This document shows positions 36,456 through 45,673 of a stretch of 64,000 nt of DNA, in pieces. Position 1 is the stretch's first letter, and every line of letters begins with the position of its first letter. The stretch is taken from positions 2,170,001 through 2,234,000 of the forward strand of contig NZ_CP051684.1 of assembly GCF_012849375.1 (NCBI RefSeq), given 5' to 3'. Below the pieces are notes generated by a model. The model did no database searches and was not told where the DNA came from. It was given only the letters and a program-made list of their open reading frames with translations. Source of the DNA: Duganella dendranthematis. GTDB taxonomy: Bacteria; Pseudomonadota; Gammaproteobacteria; Burkholderiales; Burkholderiaceae_D. The translations under genes were made by a program, and so were the position numbers.

Positions 36456-37352
36456 TTACGCCTTGGCTTCGCCGCCCAGTGCTTCCACCACGTCGGCCAT
36501 CAGCTTGGCCAGTTCGCCGGTCATCAGCATGAAATCGCCGTCGAAGCGCTCGTCGTCATTGCGCACGCCGGCGTCTTTTTCGCTCAGCACGTCGAGTGGC
36601 TTGACGCCCTTGATCGCCAGCGATTCGGTCAGCACGAAGGAAATCTTGCTGTCCCAGGTCATGGCCAGGCGGGTGCACTGCTTGCCGGCGGCGATGTGGC
36701 GGCGCACTTCTTCCGGGTCCAGCGAATGCTTGACGTAACGTACCGCCGCCTTGCTCTCGCCGGTGGCGCGCAGTTCGGTGTCCATGTCGACCGTGAAACC
36801 GGCCGGCGCTTCATCGGTTTGCAGCCATTCGGTCATCACGCCCACCGGCGAGCGCTGCACGCGCAGGCTTTCCAGCGGCATGCGGTCGACCGCTTTCAAC
36901 AGCAGCTTGATGACTTCGTCGGCCTTGGCCGGGCTGGCGGCATCCACCACCAGCCAGCCGTTGACCGGGTCGATCCAGGTCCAGACGTTGCCGCGGATCG
37001 AGAACGCGCGCGGCAGCAGTTCGTCGGCCACGCGCTCCTTCAGTTCCTTCATGGCCTTCTTGCCCGGCGCAAAGCCCTGGGCTTCTTCCATTTCGGCGGC
37101 GCGCGCCTTAGCGACTTGGTTGATGACGCTGGACGGCAGCAATTTTTTTTCGGTGCCGAGCACGATCAGCATCTGCTTGTTGACCACGTGCACCAGGCCG
37201 CCGTTAGGACGGGGCTTGTCCCAGCCCTGGCGCAGCAGCTCGTTGCTGCTGGCCGGCGTGAACGCATTCGACGACAGCGCTTCTTCCAGTTGTTCGGGAG
37301 TGTAGGCCCAAGGGGCCGGCAGACGGTAAATCTGTAGATTCTTGAACCACAT
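36456..37352 (-). CDS. rdgC: Recombination-associated protein RdgC
   Basis: 298 residues, the normal size. Starts [11 protein letters not shown]. Conserved blocks include [33 protein letters not shown] and [15 protein letters not shown] near the C-terminus. RdgC is a ring-shaped DNA-binding protein that limits RecA access. It lies 69 bases downstream of dinB on the same strand, so it may be read from the LexA-controlled dinB promoter. Confidence 0.97.
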   Translation of the reverse strand: MWFKNLQIYRLPAPWAYTPEQLEEALSSNAFTPASSNELLRQGWDKPRPNGGLVHVVNKQMLIVLGTEKKLLPSSVINQVAKARAAEMEEAQGFAPGKKAMKELKERVADELLPRAFSIRGNVWTWIDPVNGWLVVDAASPAKADEVIKLLLKAVDRMPLESLRVQRSPVGVMTEWLQTDEAPAGFTVDMDTELRATGESKAAVRYVKHSLDPEEVRRHIAAGKQCTRLAMTWDSKISFVLTESLAIKGVKPLDVLSEKDAGVRNDDERFDGDFMLMTGELAKLMADVVEALGGEAKA

Positions 37353-37421
37353 AAAGTTGACTGGCCTTGTTTCGGAAATTGCAAAAGGAGCGCCATTTTA
37401 CACGCTGCCGCAGCCCTGGTC

Positions 37422-38570
37422 TCAGGCGAATAGATCGCCCTGCACCGGCTGTTGCGCGCTGGCCATGGCGCCGGGAGGTTCGAGCGTGCTGGCACGCACG
37501 CCCAGCAGGCGCAGCTTGCGCTGCAGCGGCACCCGCTTCAGGCATTCGCGCGCCGCCTGCAGGATCGCGGCCGGTTCGGCCACCGCCTGCGGCAGCGTCA
37601 CGTTGCGGCTGACGATCTGGAAATCGTCGTACCGCAGCTTGATGCTGATGGTGCGGCTGACGTAATCCTTGCGCTTCAGATCGTCCGCCAGCCGCTCGCA
37701 CAGCGTCGTCAGGATGCCGGACAAGGTGGCCCGGTCCTGGCGCGCATGAAGGTCGCGCTCGAAGGTGGTTTCGCGCGACATCGACTTGCTCTCGCGGCTG
37801 GTGGAAATTTCGCGCTCGTCAATCCCCTGCGCCACCCGCGCCAGCCACGCCGCGTAATGCGCGCCGAAATAATCCTGCAACAAGCCCTGGTCGGCCTGCG
37901 CCAGCTGGCCCACCGTCTCGATGCCCAGCGAGGCCAGCTTTTCGGTGGCCTTGGGGCCGATGCCGTTGACCTTGCGCACGCCCAGCGGCCAGATGCGGGT
38001 GGGAATATCGTCAAAGCCCAGCAGCGTCAGGCCGTTCGGCTTGTCCAGATCCGAACAGATTTTCGACAGCAGCTTGTTGGGCGTGATGCCGACCGAACAG
38101 GTGAGACCGGTGGCGTCCTGCACCGCCTGCTTGATGCGGGCGCCGATCTCCTGCGTCTCGCCATCCACATGGGTCAGGTCGACGAAGATTTCATCGATGC
38201 CGCGGTCTTCGATATCCGGCGCGATGCTGGCCACCGCCTGCTTGAACAGGCGCGAATAATGGCGGTAAGAGTCAAAGTTGGCCGGCAGCAGGATGGCGTC
38301 CGGCGCCAGCTTGGCCGCCTTCATCATGCCCATCGCCGAACCGACACCAAACGCGCGCGCCTCGTAGGTGGCGGTGGTGATGACGCCGCGGCCGACGTAA
38401 TCGCGCAGGCGCTTGAAGACGTACGAGCCATCGTCACGCTGCTCGGGATCGTAGCCGCGGCCGCCGATTACCACCGGCTGGCCGCGCAGCTGCGGATAGC
38501 GCAACAACTCCACTGACGCAAAGAAAGCGTCCATGTCGATATGGGCAATGCGGCGCGCGGTGTCGGCCAT
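37422..38570 (-). CDS. dinB: DNA polymerase IV
   Basis: Start at the ATG at 38568-38570 (MADTARRIAHIDMDAFFASVE), 15 bases after the LexA box; the longer frame would translate through that box. 382 residues. The catalytic acidic residues are visible in HIDMDAFFASVE and GIDEIFVDLT. SVGITPNKLLSKICSDLDKPNG and the helix-hairpin-helix part GVRKVNGIGPKATEKLASLGI are typical. It is an error-prone Y-family polymerase in the SOS response. The C-terminal end (VQGDLFA) resembles a clamp-binding motif (QxxLF). Confidence 0.97.
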   Translation of the reverse strand: MADTARRIAHIDMDAFFASVELLRYPQLRGQPVVIGGRGYDPEQRDDGSYVFKRLRDYVGRGVITTATYEARAFGVGSAMGMMKAAKLAPDAILLPANFDSYRHYSRLFKQAVASIAPDIEDRGIDEIFVDLTHVDGETQEIGARIKQAVQDATGLTCSVGITPNKLLSKICSDLDKPNGLTLLGFDDIPTRIWPLGVRKVNGIGPKATEKLASLGIETVGQLAQADQGLLQDYFGAHYAAWLARVAQGIDEREISTSRESKSMSRETTFERDLHARQDRATLSGILTTLCERLADDLKRKDYVSRTISIKLRYDDFQIVSRNVTLPQAVAEPAAILQAARECLKRVPLQRKLRLLGVRASTLEPPGAMASAQQPVQGDLFA

Positions 38571-38585
38571 AATACACAAATAATA

Positions 38586-38601
38586 CTGTAAATACGTACA
38601 G
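38586..38601 (-). promoter_or_regulatory. LexA (SOS) box of dinB
   Basis: Minus strand CTGTACGTATTTACAG: the exact CTG-N10-CAG consensus with the AT-rich centre, 15 bases upstream of the dinB start codon. The divergent substrate-binding-protein gene starts 50 bases away on the other side. Confidence 0.92.
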
Positions 38602-38651
38602 TATCCACCGAAAATCGCCGGCATGCAAGTTGCCAATGCTACACTCGTTGC

Positions 38652-39491
38652 ATGACCAGATGCCTGTCCACTTTGTTGATAGCTTTATGGCTGTCATTCA
38701 CTGCTGCGCAGGCGGTGCCGCTGGACCCTGCCTGCCCACCGGCGCGGGTTGGCGTCAGCGATCTCGGTTATTCATCCTACCTCGACGGCACGGTGATTCG
38801 CGGCAGTAATATCGACGTGCTGGCCGAAATCCAGCTGCGCAGCGGCTGCCAGCTCAACGTGCGCTGGTATCCGCGCAGCCGCCAGCAAGCGCTGTTCTTA
38901 AGCAATGAACTGGAAATGACCGGCGCCTCGCTACGCACGGCCGAGCGTGACCGCTACGGCACCTGGCTGCCTTACACCTGGACCCGCTTCGAACTGGTTC
39001 TGCTGGGAACGGACGCCGGCAAGTTCCGCAGCCTGGCCGACTTCGTCGAGCACAGTACCGCGCGCCTGAACATCACGCGCGGCATCTTCTACACCGCCGA
39101 CGCGCAGCGTCAGCTGGACCGGCTGCAGCAGCAAGGCCGGCTCGAATATGTCAGCGATTTCGGCGTGGTGTTCCGCAAGATCAAGGCCGGCCGCGCCGAA
39201 GGCACGCTGGCCCCGGCCACCATCCACCTGCTGAACCAGCGCCTGTTCGGCCTGACCGCCAAGATGAGCGCGACCCCGGTCAGCGAATCGCCGCGCATGA
39301 TGGTCGGCCTGTACGTATCGAAGAAAGTACCGCAGCCCATCTTGCAACGCTATGCCGACGCACTGCGTTCGATTGTGGTCGACGGCACCATGCAGACATT
39401 CTACGAACGCTACCTCGGCGCCGACATTTCGCACCGGTTATTCGCCGACGGCACCCGCGAGCTGCTCAACGCGCTGCCGCCGCCACGCTAA
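38652..39491 (+). CDS. Periplasmic substrate-binding protein (solute-binding family 3 type)
   Basis: 279 residues with a signal peptide (about 1-21, ending AAQA). The mature part has the two-lobe pattern of amino-acid-type binding proteins: VGVSDLGYSSYLDGTVIRGSNIDVLAEIQLRSGC, then ELEMTGASLRTAERDRYGTWLPY and a C-terminal YADALRSIVVDGTMQTFYERYLG. No permease or ATPase is adjacent, so it may be an orphan sensor or binding protein. Diverges from dinB. Confidence 0.85.
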   Translation: MTRCLSTLLIALWLSFTAAQAVPLDPACPPARVGVSDLGYSSYLDGTVIRGSNIDVLAEIQLRSGCQLNVRWYPRSRQQALFLSNELEMTGASLRTAERDRYGTWLPYTWTRFELVLLGTDAGKFRSLADFVEHSTARLNITRGIFYTADAQRQLDRLQQQGRLEYVSDFGVVFRKIKAGRAEGTLAPATIHLLNQRLFGLTAKMSATPVSESPRMMVGLYVSKKVPQPILQRYADALRSIVVDGTMQTFYERYLGADISHRLFADGTRELLNALPPPR

Positions 39492-39521
39492 AACAATTTT
39501 CTAAATTATTTACAAAACCCC

Positions 39522-39549
39522 TTGCGGAACCGAATCGGCGTCCTATAGA
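39522..39549 (+). promoter_or_regulatory. Promoter of the tRNA-Val / tRNA-Asp operon
   Basis: -35 TTGCGG (39522-39527) and -10 TATAGA (39544-39549) with a 16-base spacer, about 57 bases before the first tRNA. The overlapping TAGAAT with an 18-base spacer is an alternative -10. Confidence 0.7.
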
Positions 39550-39606
39550 ATACGGCCTCGTTCAGCAGTTGTCGCAGTTAAATGAAACAAGGCTGATAAG
39601 TTTTCT

Positions 39607-39682
39607 GGGTGCTTAGCTCAGTTGGTAGAGCGGCGCCCTTACAAGGCGTAGGTCGGGAGTTCGAGCCTCTCAGCACCCACCA
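39607..39682 (+). tRNA. tRNA-Val (anticodon TAC)
   Basis: 76 bases including an encoded CCA end. Acceptor GGGTGCT / AGCACCC, D arm GCTCAGTTGGTAGAGC, anticodon loop CTTACAA (anticodon TAC), T loop GTTCGAGC. All four arms fold. Confidence 0.97.
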
Positions 39683-39705
39683 GCTAAACTTATAAACAAC
39701 GAATT

Positions 39706-39782
39706 GGAGCGGTAGTTCAGTTGGTTAGAATACCGGCCTGTCACGCCGGGGGTCGCGGGTTCGAGTCCCGTCCGCTCCGCCA
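39706..39782 (+). tRNA. tRNA-Asp (anticodon GTC)
   Basis: 77 bases with an encoded CCA end. Acceptor GGAGCGG / CCGCTCC, anticodon loop CTGTCAC (anticodon GTC), T arm GCGGGTTCGAGTCCCGT. It follows tRNA-Val by 23 bases, in one transcription unit. Confidence 0.97.
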
Positions 39783-39793
39783 ATATTCAGAAG

Positions 39794-39825
39794 AAGGGCC
39801 CGATGTTCGCATCGGGCCTTTTTTT
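39794..39825 (+). terminator. Terminator of the tRNA operon
   Basis: GGGCCCGATG-TTCG-CATCGGGCC followed by seven or more T's: a ten-base GC-rich stem with a UUCG loop, starting 12 bases after the tRNA-Asp CCA. Confidence 0.93.
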
Positions 39826-39863
39826 CATTTGCATTTCAGAATTAGCATGTAAGCTGATCGGCA

Positions 39864-40949
39864 ATGAAAAATGCTTATCTCCATTTCCGTCTACGCCTGG
39901 CACGGCACGCGCTGCTGCATTTCGCCGCCAGCCTGAAAAGCTCCCTCGAATATATTTTGCTCGGCTTTGGCCCGGTGCTGATTGGCCTGATCGCCGTCAT
40001 CGCCCTGCCCGGCCTGTTTGCCGCCGGCCAGCCGTGGCCGCAAGCGCTCAGCCTGTTCGCCGGCCAGACGCTGCTGGGTGCCTTGCCGGTCTGGCTGTTG
40101 CGCAAGCGCCTGCATCCGGCGGCGGTGATGCTATGGAGCCGGCCGCTGCCGATTTCGCCGCGCAGCAAATGGCAGGCCGACGCCGCCGTCGCCGGTCTGA
40201 TCGTCGGTCCGCTGAGCCTGGTCTACGCCCTTTCCACCGCGATCTGGTTTTTCCAGTGGCCGGACTGGCTGCGCCCGATCGCAGCGCAAGCACTGCTGCT
40301 CACTGTTGTCTCGCTGCTGCTGGTCTGGCTGTTGTCAGCACTCATACTGCGTCATCGCAACCGCATGCCTGCCGCGCGCAAGCCAGGCCGCTCCCGGCCC
40401 GCACCGACTCAATACATCGCGCAACGCGGTGGCATGGCGCGCTACTGGTATCAGCTGTTCTGGCTGCCGTTCTGGCGCGCGGAAAATGTCATCGGCATAC
40501 AGCAAACCTTGTTGCTGGCCGGCGCGCTGCTCAGTATCGGCGTGTGGATGGCGCATCCGCCCGTGGTGCCGCCCGCGCTGTGGGGATCATGCGCCGCGTT
40601 GATGACCATGCTGCTGACCGACCGCGGCGACAAGGCCGTGACCGAACAAATCGCGCTGCTGCGTCCGGTCGCCGCCGGCTGGCCGCTGCGTACCGAATCG
40701 TTATATCGCCTCGCCATGCTGGCGACGCTGCTGCCTGGAATGGCCGTGCTCGGCTGGTTCGGCGTGCTGACGCTGGGCCGCAACGCCGGCGGCTACAGCC
40801 ACACCGTCGCCACCGTCTGGCTGTGCGTTGCCGCCGTCGCGCAACTGGCGGTGGTCGCGCTGCGCAAGCTCAGCGTGCGCGGCCGCGTCGGCCTGGTGAT
40901 CAGCGCCATTCTCATCTTGACCGCAATCGGAAGTGAATTATGGAATTAA
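39864..40949 (+). CDS. ABC transporter permease-like integral membrane protein
   Basis: 361 residues with about seven or eight hydrophobic segments (for example YILLGFGPVLIGLIAVIALPGLF near 30-52 and SLVYALSTAIWFF near 118). It overlaps the start of the following ATPase gene by ten bases, which makes it the membrane half of an ABC export system. No family-specific motif was recognised and the cargo is unknown. A long open frame in another phase over the same DNA is a shadow. Confidence 0.8.
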   Translation: MKNAYLHFRLRLARHALLHFAASLKSSLEYILLGFGPVLIGLIAVIALPGLFAAGQPWPQALSLFAGQTLLGALPVWLLRKRLHPAAVMLWSRPLPISPRSKWQADAAVAGLIVGPLSLVYALSTAIWFFQWPDWLRPIAAQALLLTVVSLLLVWLLSALILRHRNRMPAARKPGRSRPAPTQYIAQRGGMARYWYQLFWLPFWRAENVIGIQQTLLLAGALLSIGVWMAHPPVVPPALWGSCAALMTMLLTDRGDKAVTEQIALLRPVAAGWPLRTESLYRLAMLATLLPGMAVLGWFGVLTLGRNAGGYSHTVATVWLCVAAVAQLAVVALRKLSVRGRVGLVISAILILTAIGSELWN

Positions 40950-41545
40950 GAATCGAACAGCTCAGCTTTGAATACGCCAGCCACCCGCTGTTCAGCCAGT
41001 TCAATCTCCAACTCGGCAACGGCATCACGTGGCTGCGCGGTGAAAATGGCGCCGGCAAGACCACGCTGATGAAACTGGCCGGTGGTGCGCTGACGCCGCA
41101 CGGCGGCCACATCTGGCTGGACGATCTCGAATTGCAGGCGCAGCCGCTGGCGTATCGCCTGCAATGCTATTACTGCGGCGGCGACACGCCGCAACTGCCG
41201 TGGCTGACCGTGCGCGAGGTACTGGACATGCACGTCTCGCTGTATGCCGGCGCCGATGCCGAGTTGCTCAACGCCGAGCTGGCCGCCTTCCACCTGCTGC
41301 CGACGCTGGACCAGCCGGTCACCACGCTGTCGCTGGGCCAGCACAAGAAGATGCAGCTGTCGCTGGCCTTGTCGCTGCCGGTGCGGTTGCTGCTGATTGA
41401 CGAACCCTTCAATGGTCTCGATGTGGATGCGGTCGCCTACCTGCGCCAGCAACTGGCCGCGCCGGAACGGCTGGCGCGCCAGTGCATCCTGCTGACCAGC
41501 CATCTGGAACCGCAACTGCCGCTGGTGCAGACCGTGCAGCTCTAA
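40940..41545 (+). CDS. Short ABC transporter ATP-binding protein
   Basis: 201 residues. Walker A GENGAGKTTLMKL near residue 35, signature-region TLSLGQHKKMQLSLAL near 133, and Walker B RLLLIDEPFNGLD near 150; a switch His is present in LTSHLE. The signature serine-glycine-glycine is SLGQ, as in several CcmA-like and exporter ATPases. Shorter than usual (about 230-300) but complete in core motifs. Pairs with the preceding permease. Confidence 0.9.
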   Translation: MELRIEQLSFEYASHPLFSQFNLQLGNGITWLRGENGAGKTTLMKLAGGALTPHGGHIWLDDLELQAQPLAYRLQCYYCGGDTPQLPWLTVREVLDMHVSLYAGADAELLNAELAAFHLLPTLDQPVTTLSLGQHKKMQLSLALSLPVRLLLIDEPFNGLDVDAVAYLRQQLAAPERLARQCILLTSHLEPQLPLVQTVQL

Positions 41546-41677
41546 GCGTCGCCTGACAGCGCCCCGGCGGCGGCAAACATGTGATTAATTAGCAACAACT
41601 GCCTTTGGGTGGCGGCAGCTGCCGTAAAACCGGCGACAATGGATGCTGCCCCGTTATTTCCGCAGGAGTTTCGCCTC

Positions 41678-42157
41678 ATGTTTGGCCTGTTCAAGTCCCC
41701 CGCCCTGTCACCCCGTTTGCTGCGCCTGAAAGACTCGGCGCTGTTCGATTCGCTGACGCCGCTCGAACTGAAGATCATCGACGGCCTGATGCATGAGCGC
41801 CGCTACCTGGCCGACGAAATCATTTTCGACGAAGGCGAGGAAGGCCAGGCGCTGTACCTGGTGACGTCGGGCCGCGTGATCATCAGCCGCCAGCTGGGAG
41901 CGGGACGGGAAGTGGTGGCGGAACTGTCGTCCGGTTCCTTCTTCGGCGACCTGGCGCTGCTGGACAACGCGCCGCGCAATGCCCAGACGCGCGCGCTGGA
42001 GAACTGCGAACTGGCGGTATTCTTCCGCGCCGACTTCATGGGCCTGATGGAAACCGATCCCGTGATCGGCTACAAGATCTCGCTGGCCCTGGCGCGCCAC
42101 GTCGGCCGCCGCCTGCGCGACTGGATGACCGGCAAGCCGCAGCTGGAGGCCCTATGA
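41678..42157 (+). CDS. Cyclic nucleotide-binding domain protein
   Basis: Start at the ATG at 41678 (MFGLFKSPALSPRLLRL), with CAGGAG ten bases upstream. 159 residues: one cNMP-binding beta-barrel (about 20-140) with GEEGQALYLVTSGRVIISR and the phosphate-cassette-like GSFFGDLALLDNAPRNAQTRA, with Arg/Thr at the usual places. No DNA-binding domain follows, so it is a stand-alone sensor. Its stop overlaps the PerM-type permease start (ATGA), which suggests it works with that membrane protein. Confidence 0.88.
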   Translation: MFGLFKSPALSPRLLRLKDSALFDSLTPLELKIIDGLMHERRYLADEIIFDEGEEGQALYLVTSGRVIISRQLGAGREVVAELSSGSFFGDLALLDNAPRNAQTRALENCELAVFFRADFMGLMETDPVIGYKISLALARHVGRRLRDWMTGKPQLEAL

Positions 42158-43281
42158 ATCTGCTGCCGAGGCAACAGCGCGGCGGCCCGGTGGTATGGAG
42201 CGGCATCATCGCCGCCACCTGCGGCCTGCTGTTCCTGTTGCAGCAGATGCTGTTCCTGGCCGTGCCTTTCCTGCTCGGCATCGTGCTGTACTACATTCTG
42301 CAACCGCCGACGCAGCGTCTGATCCGCGCCGGCTTCAGCCAGAACGCCGCCACCTTCCTGGTCGGCACGGCGTCCCTGCTGCTGGTGGCGCTGGCGGTGC
42401 TGGCGGCGGTGTACTGGAAGTCCGCGCCAACCACCTCGTGGCAGCAAATGATGGGCACCTACCTGGCCGGCGGGCTGGAGTTTGTGCGCCACACGATGGT
42501 GGCGATGGAGCAGCAGTTCCCCTTGCTCAAACAGGTATCGCTGGCCGACACCGTCAACCAGCGCATGAGCGAATTCACGGGCGACTTTATCCAGTCGCAC
42601 CTGACCGACATTCTGGTCACGCTGGTGGAGTGGCTGCCGTCGCTGCTGCTGGCGCCGTTTTTGACCTTCTTCTTTTTGCGCGACGGCCTGCGCTTTAAAA
42701 AGTTTTTGGCGCGGGCGGTGCCGAACGCCTTCTTTGAACGCACGCTGTGCCTGCTGCACGAGGTCGACCAGACCGCGCACCGCTACTTCAAGGGCCTGAT
42801 CCGGCTGACCATCCTCGATACGGCGGTGCTGGCCCTGGGCTTGTGGGCGATCGGCGTGTCGTCGCCGCTGGTGCTGGGGCTGATTGCGGCGCTGCTGGCG
42901 TGGGTGCCATACGTCGGCTCGATCGTCGGCTGCATGCTGGTGGTGATGGTGGCGTCGACCGATGCGCCGGCGCAGCCGTCGGTGGCGTACCTGGCCATCG
43001 GCGTCTTCATCCTGGTGCGCCTGCTGGACGATTTCGTCTTCATGCCGCTGACGCTGGGCCGCAGCCTGCACATCCATCCGCTAATTACCGTGCTGATGAT
43101 TTTCATCGGCGGCTCGGTGGCCGGCGTGGCCGGGCTGATGCTGGTGCTGCCCTTGCTGGGCGTGGTGATGGTGATCGGCGAAACGCTGGGTCGCCTGATT
43201 ACCGACCCGCGCCTGCGCGCCCGCCATCGCAACGCCATCGCCCTGCGCACCAGGCAGGCCAGCCATGACCTGACGGTATAA
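42154..43281 (+). CDS. AI-2E / PerM-family transporter
   Basis: 375 residues, with paired hydrophobic segments at the N-terminus (about 15-55 and 65-80) and several at the C-terminus. The family block LLDDFVFMPLTLGRSLHIHPLITVLMIFIGG...GLMLVLPLLGV is clear. Members include the AI-2 exporter TqsA and PerM proteins; the substrate is not predictable. Translationally coupled to the upstream cyclic-nucleotide-binding protein and followed by a shared terminator. Confidence 0.9.
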   Translation: MNLLPRQQRGGPVVWSGIIAATCGLLFLLQQMLFLAVPFLLGIVLYYILQPPTQRLIRAGFSQNAATFLVGTASLLLVALAVLAAVYWKSAPTTSWQQMMGTYLAGGLEFVRHTMVAMEQQFPLLKQVSLADTVNQRMSEFTGDFIQSHLTDILVTLVEWLPSLLLAPFLTFFFLRDGLRFKKFLARAVPNAFFERTLCLLHEVDQTAHRYFKGLIRLTILDTAVLALGLWAIGVSSPLVLGLIAALLAWVPYVGSIVGCMLVVMVASTDAPAQPSVAYLAIGVFILVRLLDDFVFMPLTLGRSLHIHPLITVLMIFIGGSVAGVAGLMLVLPLLGVVMVIGETLGRLITDPRLRARHRNAIALRTRQASHDLTV

Positions 43282-43308
43282 AAAAAACGGGAGCCGAAGC
43301 TCCCGTTC
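43281..43308. terminator. Bidirectional terminator between the PerM gene and ahpF
   Basis: Stem AACGGGAGC (43286-43294) with GCTCCCGTT (43299-43307) around a CGAA loop, preceded by a run of A's that becomes a U tract for ahpF on the minus strand. The convergent genes end on either side. Confidence 0.88.
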
Positions 43309-43328
43309 TGGTTTGATGCAGCCGTCAA

Positions 43329-44927
43329 TTACGCGGTCATCGCGTGCTTGTCGGCCGACTCTTCGACGACTTCCTCGTCGTCCGAGCGGATCAGGTGATC
43401 GAAGGCCGACAGTGCCGCTTTCGCGCCTTCGCCGGTGGCGATGATGATCTGCTTGTACGGCACGGTGGTGACGTCGCCGGCGGCAAACACACCCGGCAGC
43501 GAGGTCTGGCCACGCGCATCGACTTCGATCTCGCCATGACGCGACAGGGCTACCGTGCCTTTCAGCCACTCGGTATTCGGCACCAGGCCGATCTGCACGA
43601 ATACGCCTTCCAGCTCGACCTTGTGCGACACGCTGGTGTTGCGGTCGGTGTAGCTCAGGCCGTTGACGATCTTGCCGTCGCCGTGGATCTCGGTGGTTTG
43701 CGCCGAGGTGATCACGGTGACATTCGGCAGGCTGCGCAGCTTGCGTTGCAGCACCGCGTCGGCGCGCAGTTCGGCGCCGAACTCGATCAGCGTCACGTGC
43801 TTGACCAGGCCGGCCAAGTCGATCGCCGCTTCCACGCCGGAGTTACCGCCGCCGATCACCGACACGCGCTTGCCCTTGAACAGCGGACCGTCGCAGTGCG
43901 GGCAGTAGGCCACACCGTGGTTGCGGTATTCCTTCTCGCCCGGCACGTTGATCTCACGCCAGCGGGCGCCGGTCGACAAGATCACCGACTTGGCTTTCAG
44001 CACGGCGCCGGAGGCGGTGTGTATTTCGGTCAGTTTGCCGACCTGCACCAGCTTGTTGGCGCGCTGGGTATTCATGATGTCGACTTCATATTCGCGGACG
44101 TGCTGCTCCAGCGCCACGGCAAATTTCGGGCCGTCGGTTTCCTTGACCGAGATAAAGTTCTCGATCGCCAGCGTGTCCAGCACCTGGCCGCCGAAACGCT
44201 CGGCCAGTACACCGGTACGGATGCCTTTGCGGGCGGCGTACACGGCCGCTGCGGCGCCGGCAGGGCCACCGCCGACGATCAGCACGTCGAACACGTCTTT
44301 CTTGCTCAGTTCAGCTGCCTGGCGGACGCCGGCATTGGTGTCCAGCTTGGCGAGGATTTCCTCGACCGAAGTACGGCCCTGGCCGAAATGCTGGCCGTTC
44401 AGGAACATCATCGGCACGGCCAGGATCTGGCGCTCTTCCACTTCCTTGGCGAACAGGCCGCCGTCGATGGTGGTGACTTTGATGCGCGGGTTAATCACCG
44501 ACATGGCGTTCAGCGCCTGCACCACGTCCGGGCAGTTATGGCAGGTCAGCGACATGAAGGTTTCGAATTCGTAATCGCCATCCAGGTTGCGGATCTGCTC
44601 GATCACGGCTTCGTCAAATTTGATGGTGTGGCCGCCGACTTGCAGCAGCGCCAGCACCAGCGAGGTGAATTCGTGGCCCATCGGAATCGCGGCGAAACGC
44701 ACGGCGATATCGGTACCGGCACGGTTGATGCTGAACGACGGTGCGCGCACGCCCGCCTCGGTGCGCTCGACCAGCGTGATTTTGTCGCTCAACTCGGAAA
44801 TTTCGAGGAGCAGTTCTTTCATCTCGCGGGCTTTGGCGCTGTCATCGAGAGAGGCGACCAGCTCCAGTGGATAAACCACTTTTTCCAGGTAGGCTTTTAA
44901 CTGGGTTTTGAGGGTAGCGTCCAACAT
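43329..44927 (-). CDS. ahpF: Alkyl hydroperoxide reductase subunit F
   Basis: 532 residues. FAD/NADH-dependent disulfide reductase that recycles AhpC. The N-terminal double thioredoxin-like domain has the CHNC redox pair (about 129-132). The FAD motif [17 protein letters not shown] is near 219. The active CPHCDG disulfide is near 345, the NADH-binding [15 protein letters not shown] near 361, and [26 protein letters not shown] near the C-terminus. Downstream of ahpC on the same strand. Confidence 0.98.
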   Translation of the reverse strand: MLDATLKTQLKAYLEKVVYPLELVASLDDSAKAREMKELLLEISELSDKITLVERTEAGVRAPSFSINRAGTDIAVRFAAIPMGHEFTSLVLALLQVGGHTIKFDEAVIEQIRNLDGDYEFETFMSLTCHNCPDVVQALNAMSVINPRIKVTTIDGGLFAKEVEERQILAVPMMFLNGQHFGQGRTSVEEILAKLDTNAGVRQAAELSKKDVFDVLIVGGGPAGAAAAVYAARKGIRTGVLAERFGGQVLDTLAIENFISVKETDGPKFAVALEQHVREYEVDIMNTQRANKLVQVGKLTEIHTASGAVLKAKSVILSTGARWREINVPGEKEYRNHGVAYCPHCDGPLFKGKRVSVIGGGNSGVEAAIDLAGLVKHVTLIEFGAELRADAVLQRKLRSLPNVTVITSAQTTEIHGDGKIVNGLSYTDRNTSVSHKVELEGVFVQIGLVPNTEWLKGTVALSRHGEIEVDARGQTSLPGVFAAGDVTTVPYKQIIIATGEGAKAALSAFDHLIRSDDEEVVEESADKHAMTA

Positions 44928-44957
44928 GATTTTCTTCCTTTACAAATATTTAGGCGT

Positions 44958-44985
44958 ATGCCGGGCCGGACGCCCGGTCCGGCAT
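44958..44985 (-). promoter_or_regulatory. Hairpin in the ahpC-ahpF intergenic region
   Basis: A 12-base GC-rich inverted repeat (ATGCCGGGCCGG / CCGGTCCGGCAT) with one mismatch and a four-base loop, between the ahpC stop and the ahpF start. No U tract follows, so it is more likely an mRNA-stabilising or partial-attenuation element that keeps ahpC expression above ahpF. The role is inference. Confidence 0.6.
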
Positions 44986-45023
44986 CGCGGTAACTACTTG
45001 TGTGCTGCTTTGTTGCTCAAGAC

Positions 45024-45587
45024 TTAGATCTTGCCAACCAGGTCCAGCGATGGGGTCAGGGTCGCTGCGCCTTCGGTCCATTTAGCTGGGCAAACCTGGC
45101 CTGGGTGCTCGGCAACGTATTTAGCTGCTTTCACTTTGCGCAGCAGTTCCGAAGCGTCGCGGCCGATGCCGTTGTCGTGCACTTCCATCACTTTGATGAA
45201 GCCTTCTGGATTGATGACGAAGGTGCCGCGCAGTGCCAGGCCTTCTTCTTCGATCATTACTTCAAAGTTACGCGACAGTTTGCCGGTTGGGTCGCCGATC
45301 AGTGGGTAGTTCACTTTCTTGATCGCGTCCGAGGTGTCGTGCCATGCTTTGTGGGCGAAGTGGGTGTCGGTCGACACGCCATAAACGTCTACGCCCAGTT
45401 TGGCGAATTCAGGTTGGAAATCGGCCAGATCTTCCAGTTCGGTTGGGCACACGAAGGTGAAGTCGGCTGGGTAGAACATCAGAACGGACCACTTGCCTTT
45501 CAGCGACTCTTCGGTCAGGTCGATGAATTTGCCGTCGACATAAGCGGTGGCATTGAATGGCTTGACTTGGGTATTGATCAGGGACAT
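45024..45587 (-). CDS. ahpC: Alkyl hydroperoxide reductase subunit C (2-Cys peroxiredoxin)
   Basis: 187 residues, full length. Peroxidatic cysteine in [18 protein letters not shown] (about residue 47) and resolving cysteine in [10 protein letters not shown] (about 166). Reduces H2O2, organic peroxides and peroxynitrite, and is regenerated by AhpF. Codon use looks like that of a highly expressed gene (GGTT/GCTT-rich stretches unlike its neighbours). An AGGAAACC ribosome site precedes the start. Confidence 0.98.
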   Translation of the reverse strand: MSLINTQVKPFNATAYVDGKFIDLTEESLKGKWSVLMFYPADFTFVCPTELEDLADFQPEFAKLGVDVYGVSTDTHFAHKAWHDTSDAIKKVNYPLIGDPTGKLSRNFEVMIEEEGLALRGTFVINPEGFIKVMEVHDNGIGRDASELLRKVKAAKYVAEHPGQVCPAKWTEGAATLTPSLDLVGKI

Positions 45588-45625
45588 TGTGGTTTCCTCG
45601 TTGGGTTGTGAATCATTGAGACGCC

Positions 45626-45653
45626 AGTGTAAGGCTTTTCACGCCATTTGCAA
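45626..45653 (-). promoter_or_regulatory. Probable ahpC promoter
   Basis: On the minus strand, TTGCAA (45648-45653) and TACACT (45626-45631) with a 16-base spacer, about 40 bases upstream of the ahpC start. An OxyR site would be expected just upstream, but none could be assigned with confidence. Confidence 0.5.
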
Positions 45654-45673
45654 AATTGATTGTTCCAATAGTT

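Noticed and set aside
39607..39825. Possible integrative element at the tRNA genes
   Set aside because: Both tRNAs are intact and followed directly by a terminator. No integrase or repeated tRNA end was seen nearby.
39803..40936. 377-codon frame overlapping the ABC permease gene
   Set aside because: Arg/Ala-rich shadow in another phase; the 361-residue frame has transmembrane segments and is coupled to the ATPase gene.
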